DNA from: Pontederia crassipes
Lineage: Eukaryota; Streptophyta; Magnoliopsida; Commelinales; Pontederiaceae
Direction: 5' to 3'
Assembly: GCA_030549335.1 (NCBI GenBank)
Contig: JAUKPH010000017.1
Span: 13,725,501-13,789,500 of the forward strand
Length of the DNA stretch: 64,000 nucleotides
Part shown: positions 55,546-64,000 of the stretch, one piece after another
Layout of the letters: each line of letters starts with the position of its first letter
How positions within the stretch are numbered: position 1 is the stretch's first letter
The notes under the pieces: model-generated
Seen by the model: the letters and a program-made list of their open reading frames with translations, nothing else
What the model was told of the DNA's origin: nothing
Database searches by the model: none
Position numbers and translations under genes: made by a program

Positions 55546-56573
55546 ATTTCGGTCATCCGCTTCAGTTCAATAGAGCTGCAAGTCATTGCGGAGTCCTTAA
55601 TTTTCAATCAAATTTTCACCCGAACACAATTCTAACATTAAATAAACATACTACTCACATAAAATAGTATTATGAGATAGATCCTAATATATTTTTTATC
55701 AAATTCGAATCATCCATCCTCATATACATATATAAAATCTTAAACATGCGAGTACCATTCTACTCATGCTCAAAAATAAGTCGCATTTATAAAATCATAT
55801 ATTTGACTCATACTACCATGACTTATCATATCAAAACATGTTGGAATTCATCTCTAAGTATTCAAGATATAAGTTAACTCATTCAATCATTCATCAACAA
55901 AACCATGTCATGGTAGTAATCATATCATTTGGCTAATAGTAAGAATCGAATGTAGACAAATCCATAACTTCATAAATATCGTAAGACATGAATTCCATCC
56001 AAACTAGCATGGATTCTATGTCTAATCAGATCCTTAAGAATATGCATCAATCTTAGAAATAACCTATGACTCAGAACCTGAATAACACACTTCTTGCCCG
56101 TGCTTTTTAGTTCTTCGTCGTTGGACTAGTACTAGCTCCTTCCCATGCTACCTCCTGTGCGCACACATCTAAAGGACCTACCTGACATGCCCTTCGTACT
56201 CTAGCTGAGACCAAGGAGAACATGAAAATAGAAATGGAGAAGATGAGGAAGATGAAGAAAAGAAGAGTGTGTGTGTGGCTTTAAAGAGCATGATAGTGGG
56301 GGTTTCGACCATTAATCTCCTCAACCATGAGTGGAAAGGAGTTACAGATCTTCCGATGTAATAGAGGTGAGACAGAAGTTCGAAATCGATCTTCTTCAAC
56401 TTCTGCCTATTATGCTTTCAGACATCCGAAAGTGTTTCGATCGTCCGAGTGTGTCGGCTGAGCTGCCAACTCATCGCGACATCGGGCATCCATTATGAGT
56501 TTCAAGCCTTCGAAAGTCCGACGTCAAAAAAATAAAAAGTTTTAATTTTTTATGAAAATTTTGGTGTGTTACA
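55546..56573 (-). mobile_element. Possible LTR fragment
   Basis: On the minus strand it begins TGTAACACACCAAAATTTTC at 56573, the style of a Ty3/gypsy LTR start (TGTAACACCC...). No partner LTR, primer site or coding region is attached. The left border is unknown and may have been cut by the PIF element. Low confidence. Confidence 0.3.
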
Positions 56574-58024
56574 TATCTCTAGTTTAATATTATAAGTATC
56601 CATGTGTCTTTCTTTCTCACCATCTCAATGAATATTGTTGACTATTAATAAAAATAGGTGATACAAAAGGAATCCATGATTTTAAACTTCTTTCATGTGC
56701 TTGATATATTATCACATCTCATATCTCAAATTTTCATATCCAACTTAAATGTTCTTTTTTCTCGCCCTCATGTGTGATCAACTTGCTCTCTGAACTACTA
56801 GTTAACTATAAAAAGACAACTTGTCAATCTTTTGTTGGATTGTAAAGAGTTAACAAATAATTCGTGTAGTAAATATATTGTGTGTAAGCTATATTAGTTT
56901 GATTTGATTTTATCATTTGAGTTTAGTGGAAGTAAAACAAGTTAATTGAAAACCTGCACATGTGGTTTGAATGGAAAAATGATTTGTTGAAGGTTAACTT
57001 TTCTGGTCATAAGGATAATAGTGGAAATAGTTTTAGTTATTCTTCAAACTTTTCAAAATAAAAAAAAAAACATATTTTTTTCTGAATAAAAGTTTGATAA
57101 CAACTTTTTGTCTTGTAATAGAAGAAACAATAAGTTTGACTACTCTGCTTCTAAGAATAAATTTTTAACTCAACTTTTTCAACACAGTTTCAAATTTCAG
57201 GATGTTGTCTGATTAAACCGTATTATTTTTTTTTTTTTTTTGGCAAGTTTCCCTTAATGCTTAAACAAACAAAAAAAGTTTTCAGCCACCAATTTATATT
57301 ATTTATATTTCTCTATGTTTTAGACTTTTGGGGATTATCAGTATGTATTAGCATGCAATCACATGTTTCGGATCGGATTAATGTCATTTTGATCTGATGA
57401 TTTAAAATACGAGTACTGATAATCTACATCGTATGCTGATCTAAATGCTCAACATTTGTACTTGCAGCACGACGCAATTATAATTTATGATTGCACATTA
57501 ATTTAATTTATATTATATATATATATCAGAAGTTTAAATTTTATATTTTCATTAAAAGTTCTTTATCTAACGAAATTAAAAACAGTCAACGAGGGTTAAC
57601 CTTCAAACACTATAATATAATTTAACAATTCACTGAAAACGTTTAAACTAATATTTTGACCTGATAAAACAACCACGGAACTTTACAAATTCCGACAATT
57701 ATTTTTTCCTTCTCCAACAGCCCAAAGTAATGAAATGAAAAAAAAAACGATCAAAAGAACCAAATTAATTTTAAAACATTTTTTTCAAGTTAATTTCTAA
57801 CACAATCAAGCACAAAATTGTTAAAACGTTCTCCTGGAAATTTATTTTTAAGCACTAGACGTTGCTTTTTGCAGGCTTGCAGTTATGACATCGAGTTCAA
57901 ATCATTTACCCAAAACCATATTAACCTACTAAAGCATCGCTCAAACTTCCTTCTTAGGTAAAGGTCACAGGTTACAAATTCGACGAAAGATGATGAACCT
58001 TTTAACAACCAGAGAAGGAGAGAA
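56574..58024. other. Spacer and 3' flank of the SPOC-domain gene
   Basis: AT-rich, with A and T runs (57060-57070, 57225-57241). The last few hundred bases (about 57700-58024) should include the 3' UTR of the minus-strand gene. No other feature is supported. Confidence 0.4.
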
Positions 58025-61000
58025 TTATAGACCCCTACTTGTAAAAACATGGGGCCTCCGGGTCATTCCGTTGTGCAAAATTCCTACGTCATAAGATTGT
58101 TGCCCATTACCCTGATGTGGGTTATAATACGAAGGTCGAACCATATTGCCAGTATTCGCGTTGGTCTCGGTTGGTCCTCTGTGCAACCATGGTTCATTAC
58201 GCTGCAGGGGCTGTTGCACGTTCACTGGGCCAGGAATCATCCCCGCTCGGGGATGCAAAGAAGAGAGCTGATAAGGCACAAATTGCTCTGATGGTGGGGG
58301 CGCTGGAGAACAAGGCAGCAATTGATTAGGATGCTTTTGGTGGTTCGATTGAAATGGACGCGGGTGAATATTTGGCTGTTGCAAATATGAGGGATATTGG
58401 GAGGGAACGTTGCCAGATGGTGGTGGTGGTGCTTGAGGCAGCTGGCCGTTAGGCTGCCACTCGGGAATATCATCATCGTCGTCATCATTGTTCCAACGGT
58501 GAACATTGCTATATGGTATTTTAGAACTTTCACTTTGACCGTACTTGTGTATCAGTTGTCGAATTTGATCCACCGGACGACCCGGTGGGGAAACATGGGT
58601 TCGGTTCAGAGGAAAACCTGATTGCTGGGAGGTAAAAGGTTGTTTAGAATTATGAGAACTGCCACGAACAAAGTCAAATTCAGGTAGATCATCATCAACC
58701 TTTGGACCAAAGCCTGGAGGTACATCAATGTCATCGTCGTCATCAGGCGGTTGCACCGCCGGGGCAGTAGGCGGGGTGGGGGAAGGGAGACTAGCACTAC
58801 TTGTTGTAGAGTTAGTGTCGATTCCTGGCAGTTTTCTGGTGCTAAATTGCCTCCTGGTGCTGTTACCATGCTTATGATGAGAAGACGATCTTGGTGATAT
58901 TGTAGACTGAAGCCTTCTCCAAACAGTTACACCAACAAGGGCATCCGCCACCAACTCGAGCGTATCAGCCTTGTCCTTTGGCAGGCACTTCCTAATCAGT
59001 TCAGTCGTTCTTTGGTTGGGAGGGCAAAAGTACAATTCAACCCCTTCCGCAGGTTCAGCAAATCCTACTCTTTCATCTGCGATATAAGAATCGATAATCT
59101 GCACAAAGAAGACCAGAAATGTGTCAGGAAAGTTCTTGACACAAACGTTGGGTTTTAGATGCAGGAAAATGCAACCTCTTGTAGGTTGGCAGGACCACTC
59201 TCAGATGTGCCCTGCTTCCAATGGAACTGGGCAATCTGCAAAATGTAAAGCTAATTTTAGTAACACAATGAAGAAACAGTCGGAGCATAGAGAAGTCGTC
59301 TAAGAGCGTTATCCATCAAAAGTAGACCACACAACAACAACAACAACAACAAAGCCTTATCCCACTAAGTGAGGTCGGCTACATGGATCATACGACGTCA
59401 TTCCGCTCTATTAGTAATCAAACCTTTCGGTATATTATTCACCAATAGATCTTGCTCTATTAGTTCGCCAAGTGTCCGCCTTGGCCTCTCTCTCCTTCTT
59501 TTAATCGGACTCCAGATTATTTGATCTACTCTTCTTACTGGCGCAGGATACAACAAAAAAACAAAAACATAAAAGAATGAGACTCTTTTATCTTAGCAAC
59601 ATTTCTGCCTCTTGGTAATGAGACTTTTTTTTCAGGAATATGAGAAACAGATTTACCGTGAATTTTCGTTTTTTTTATAAGACAATGCATAAACAAAAAT
59701 CTGGAGTCAAAAGATGGAGAGTTCATAGACCATTAGTTTTTTTTTTTTTTTGAGCCATAGACCATTAGAATAATAGCCATTGTGTTTACCACAGCATAGT
59801 CGACCCCACCTAGTGGGATAAGGCTTTGTTGTTGTTGTTGTGTTTACCACAGCAGGCTAGTTGATGACATTGGTATGGCAGGACTCTGTTTAGATATTAG
59901 ATGTCGCACATAAATTTATCACTGCAATCATCTTAGAAACATTTATGCCTTCATAGTAATGAGCCATTTTTTTTAATGAAAATGAGACAGATTTTCAATG
60001 CATTTTGCATTTTTTTACAAGGAATGCAGTTGCATTAACATTACAACCAGAATGCTCTGGAGGGTGAAGAGGTGAAGATTTCATTGGCCCCTAAACGGCA
60101 TTTTGTTTACTAGCCACGTTGAAGTTAGCTGATGACATTGGTATGGCATGAATGTCTAAATATTAGATGTCATCCTAGGGTGAAGGTAACAATACTGCAG
60201 GTGTAGGATAAAACTTCTTTTTTACTTAATAGGGTGTGTTTGATCGGATGAATACAAAAATCCAAAAAACTAAATGGATGAACGTGAAAATTCTGTAACG
60301 ATTTCTATGTGCAACGCTTGAAATGTAATGCAAGTAGTTAATTAGATTTCTCAAAAACGTAGTTAATTATACTTCTAAAAAAGTTGTTAATTAGAACAAA
60401 ATCATCATTAAATATATTAATTGTGTCTTATTCGAAGCTTTCGATTCCATTGGTGATCAGGTCTAAAATCTCACAAGAGGGAAGGTTAGCATTCTGTTTC
60501 CAAAGCTTCTCAGACCTTGTTTTTGTTTTAATATACAAACACATTATAGCATTATGATATGGTCTCCAATTTGTTGAAAATAAGAACTTTCCACTTGCCA
60601 AGGGGTTCAAATGTTTAGGCAAAGATCTCAGCAGCGGCCAAGTAACATCCCTAGTATAAAAAGACGAAAAGACTTTTGATGAAACAAGAAAAGACTTTCT
60701 ACAGCTTTCATGGCATCCAGACGTAACTTTGTTTTCCGAGAGAACAGTTTTTTTTAAGAGGGAAAGGATGGCTACCAAGTTTAGATAGCCATTTGTGTTG
60801 CATTAAGAGATGCACAAGCGTAGAGGTAATACCTAAGAAAAACAATGTAATAAAAGGGGTGCAACAATAGACCCCAAGTGGGAGTTCAACAACTCACCCC
60901 ACCCACTCATCATTGCCGGTATGTTCAATATAACTAAAGTTTTACATCATGAGAATATGAAATTCAAATATTTTCAAACAGAAAACACATCTATTATTAT

Positions 61001-63973
61001 ACAAAACTTAATATGCTTGAGATAAAAGAAACAAAAAGGTTGATCAAATTGTAGTCCTAAGCATGCAAAAACCAAAATCATACCTTGAAAGAAAACTTGA
61101 ACATACAACAGGAAAAACGTTGAGCATGGAAATAAAATCAATAAATGACGTTGCACAAGATTTCTTCAGGTTACATTGATATACATTATGAATTTGGGCT
61201 AGAGGGAAAGAAACTGCAATCAGATTGCTTTGAACCTCTTGCAGAACAAAATTCAAAAACGAAGAAAATCATACTGATACAAAATAACTCTTAATTCGGG
61301 TAGAAACCTTAAGAAAAGATGACAAAAGGCAAAAGGCATCCATCCTTTATCCTGTCAAGAAAAAAAAAACAGAAAATAAACAAACCAAGAAATCATGATT
61401 GGTCATGCCAAACTACCAACCAGGAGAGGCAAAGCCGTACACAACATTACTTAGTTCTTGATTATAAGAAGATAATTCTGCAACTTAGTTCATGAAAGAA
61501 TCTCATGAGCATTCTGTATAAAAGATTAACCAAGCCAAAAAAAAATACCATGACAGCATAATAAAAGATTAACAAAGCCAAAACAATACCATGACAGAGC
61601 AATAAGAGATTAACTAATCCGAAACAATACCATGACAGCACGGCTTCTAGATAGTGGAAGATCCTGAAGAAACTTCTCAAAAGCATCCAGTCTTACTCTT
61701 CCCTTAATTTCAAGAAAATTGGGCCAATCTTGTGTAGATGTTCTTTCACCGCTGTAAATAGGTAGATAGATGAGCAAAGATCTTTTTTCCTCAAAGTGGA
61801 TATATCAGTAAAGATATCAACAATCATGTAAGGAATATATTAAGCAAATTTAATATGTATTGGACATTACAAAAATTATACTAAAATTTCTGCCTTTATA
61901 TTCATTCAATTTCAAGAATGCGCTAGAAAGATTAGAAAATGCAGAGGATGGATTATGATATATTAAAAAAAGAAGCCTCAACCTGAAGTTATCATCACAT
62001 GAAAATGACAACTAACCAGGACAATAATATATAAGATTGAAGATACCAGTCGTCTGAGCAAATCAATAATGATGTCAAAAGGTCAAAAAGTGAAACAATT
62101 TTACCAGAAATTTTACATGGGTCACAACAGATGAAGCATGCATTAAAGAAGAGTTGTGGAGCTGCCATCTGTTTATCGCTAGTAAAAACGAGAAGTGGCA
62201 TACCTCTTGAACATGCCAAAGACCCTTGCCAGGGAAGAAATAGTTAACTGAATTGAACCTTCCCATATATTTTCATTTGGGGCTTCAGAAGCAACAGTAT
62301 TTGAATGAGCTTGAGAGAAAACAGGTTTCACCTCGTTAACAGCCCTAGAAGACGTTATAACCAAACCAGCAGGGCTCTTTGCAGATTGTCCAGTGGGGGA
62401 GGCACTAGCTGTTTCTGATTTCAAGTCACGTGAAGGGTCCAACTTGGACTCCAAACCTTGATTTGAGGAACCTCGCTTGCTTTCTGATATAGAATTTGAT
62501 TCAGGCAATGGACTATTTGACTTAGGCATCGCCTTACTCTCCAATGTCTCTTCATTCTCTGTTACAGAACTAGGAGTTTCATGCACAGAATCAACTGGCA
62601 AATTCTCAAACGGTGGTTCAGAATCCAGGGCCTGCATAAACTCATCTAAAGAAACAATTGGAGGAAGCAATTCTGGGTTTTTTACATCATCCTCCATTAG
62701 CTCTTCAATAAGATCAGTTTTTTCCTGAAGCAAATTACCTATATTGCTTGAGAGATTTTGCTCACTGAATTCTCCGTTATCAGCCGGCAGCAGCCTATCA
62801 GATGCCTTGTGATTATTATTTTTTATAGTATATTTTGACTGCATTCTTGGTTCTTTGACTTTTGATTGAAATTGAGGGACAACACTTGTTCCAAGTCCAA
62901 CCTCGACAGAAACGGTGTCTGTTTGTTCAAGTTCAACTTGAAATTCCCCTTTGTGAGTCTTTTTAACAAGACGCCTTACATCTTCTGAATCTGGCAATAC
63001 AACCATCTGAGCGAACTCTTCTGCTTTTGCCAGTCTCCACTCAGAAAGTTCCTTTGAAGCCAGTTCCTCGGCTGTCATAGTGCAAAGATGTTCAGGTGCA
63101 ATCTCACCAGCAAAAACACGTTCTCTAAGCTCAGGATTATTACGATCTTTTAGGTTAAACAACAAGGACCTACCCTTCTCCTTGTATTTCTTAGTAACAC
63201 CACCAAACAATTTAAAGAGTTCTGATTCAATTTGGAAGGCCAAGTATTCTACTTTCTGAGTCGTTGCCTTGTTCTCATCAGAAGTTGCTTGCGCATGTAC
63301 CACCTTGAGTCTTTTTGCCCCATGATTAGTTGGGGTCTCGGTTCCTTGAGTATCAGGATCAGATGCCCAATAGAGTCCATGACCTTGCAAAAGGTCATCT
63401 TTAACAACAGGGCTATCAGCTGCCATGTCAACATCTGGAGAGGCATGCTTTGGTCGAGATTCCACCAAACCGCTTTCTCTTTTTGTAACATCACATTTTT
63501 TAGCATGTTCACTGGAGACTTCATCAGCTGAAGAGGTAATACAAGAAGAATCAACAGCTCTAAGTTCTATTTCACCAGCCACATCACCTGAATCTTCAGC
63601 AGTAAGCTTTTCTTCAACCTGCTGTTGCTTGCCTTGCTCAGGAACCATGGCCAGCAAAGCAGCCAACGATTCCCTAAGTTTGGATCTTACAGATTCAATT
63701 GCCTCAGATTGTACTTTCTGTAATGGTTGTGATGGTGCTGGACGTTTATTTGATAATGGTAACTGTTGCATCCCCGGATTGTTAGCCACAACATTTTGAA
63801 CCTTGGTTGGAGGATGAACCTGTGCAGGTCGCTTATTTTTTGATGTAGATGGTGAAGAAAGGCTTGTGGATGGAGATGAATGGATGTTCAGTTGCGCTTG
63901 TGCTCCTAGAGACACAATATTTGAACATGAAGATGGGTCATGATTCAGTATAACAGGCAACGGAACCTGCAAC
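58025..63973 (-). CDS. TFIIS-central-domain and SPOC-domain protein, 5'-truncated
   Basis: Exons on the minus strand: 62204-63973, 61631-61751, 59176-59235 and 58025-59098 (stop TAA at 58025-58027), GT-AG introns, about 1,007 residues in view. The 5' end lies outside the window. TFIIS_M-like region at about 62960-63260: FQIESELFKLFGGVTKKYKEK, SLLFNLKDRNNPELRERVFAGEI, then MTAEELASKELSEWR. The SPOC domain is built across four exons: WEGSIQLTISSLARVFGMFK, then SGERTSTQDWPNFLEIKGRV and FEKFLQDLPLSRSRAVM, then IAQFHWKQGTSESGPANLQE, then IIDSYIADERVGFAEPAEGVELYF. The tail is Pro/Gln/Asn-rich with acidic runs and a PPGFGPK motif. Plant proteins of this layout act in nuclear transcription and chromatin silencing, and some carry a PHD finger upstream, which cannot be seen here. 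A 2.4-kb intron (59236-61630) holds LINE fragments. The frame is intact throughout. Confidence 0.85.
59331..59545 (-). mobile_element. 3' end of an RTE-type LINE
   Basis: Minus strand: RRVDQIIWSPIKRRRERPRR, TLGELIEQDLLVNNIPKGLI, then MIHVADLT and a stop, followed by GTGGGATAAGGC-like sequence and a (TTG)n tail. This is the C-terminal end of a plant RTE reverse transcriptase and its usual tail. One stop interrupts it. 5'-truncated, as LINE insertions typically are. Confidence 0.65.
59800..59841 (+). mobile_element. RTE-type LINE tail, opposite orientation
   Basis: GTCGACCCCACCTAGTGGGATAAGGC followed by (TTG)n: the last 40 bases of the same LINE family on the plus strand, 255 bp from the minus-strand copy and in the same intron. 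Confidence 0.6.
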
Positions 63974-64000
63974 CTGTGGGTTAGATTAGTCTGAATTGAT

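Overview
This window looks like nuclear DNA from a flowering plant. The genes have spliced exons with canonical GT-AG borders, and the DNA around them is AT-rich and crowded with plant transposon families: CACTA/En-Spm, hAT, PIF/Harbinger, Tekay-type chromovirus, Sirevirus-type LTRs and an RTE-type LINE. The last exon of the ACC-oxidase-like gene is very GC-rich at third codon positions while its surroundings are AT-rich. That contrast is commoner in monocots, so a monocot is my best guess (inference only).

I can support four host genes. (1) At the left edge, plus strand, a 5'-truncated four-exon gene for a multi-pass membrane protein I do not recognise (2-2122). (2) A three-exon gene for a 1-aminocyclopropane-1-carboxylate oxidase-like dioxygenase (29173-30252, +), the ethylene-forming enzyme family. 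(3) A FAR1-RELATED-SEQUENCE protein, a domesticated MULE transposase acting as a transcription factor (coding exons 44051-46421, +, with a 5'-UTR intron and a tiny upstream ORF). (4) On the minus strand at the right edge, the 3' portion of a TFIIS-central-domain plus SPOC-domain protein (58025-63973, continuing beyond the window).

The rest is mostly mobile DNA. At 2606-10139 lies a complete gag-protease-only LTR retrotransposon (minus, ATATA target duplications) holding a nested hAT-like element packed with 40-bp palindromic repeats. At 10385-16380 is a decayed CACTA element with TNP2 remnants and two fresh tandem duplications. At 16850-19410 is an old Sirevirus-like LTR split by a long-arm fold-back element. 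Two probable solo LTRs lie at 22270-25554, and a second fold-back element at 25773-26708. A hAT transposase remnant lies at 31266-32240. At 33831-42376 is a Tekay/Del chromovirus with a truncated 5' LTR. A third fold-back element with two-tier arms is at 48520-49541, a Sirevirus-type LTR at 50684-51878, and a rather well preserved intron-containing PIF/Harbinger element at 52389-55541.

The four host genes are not an evident functional cluster. I found no CRISPR array, rRNA or tRNA gene, and nothing resembling a new multi-gene system. The most unusual items are the palindrome clusters in LTRs and other elements, the two-tier fold-back element, an RNase H1-type hybrid-binding-domain ORF inside the PIF element, and the unrecognised membrane protein.
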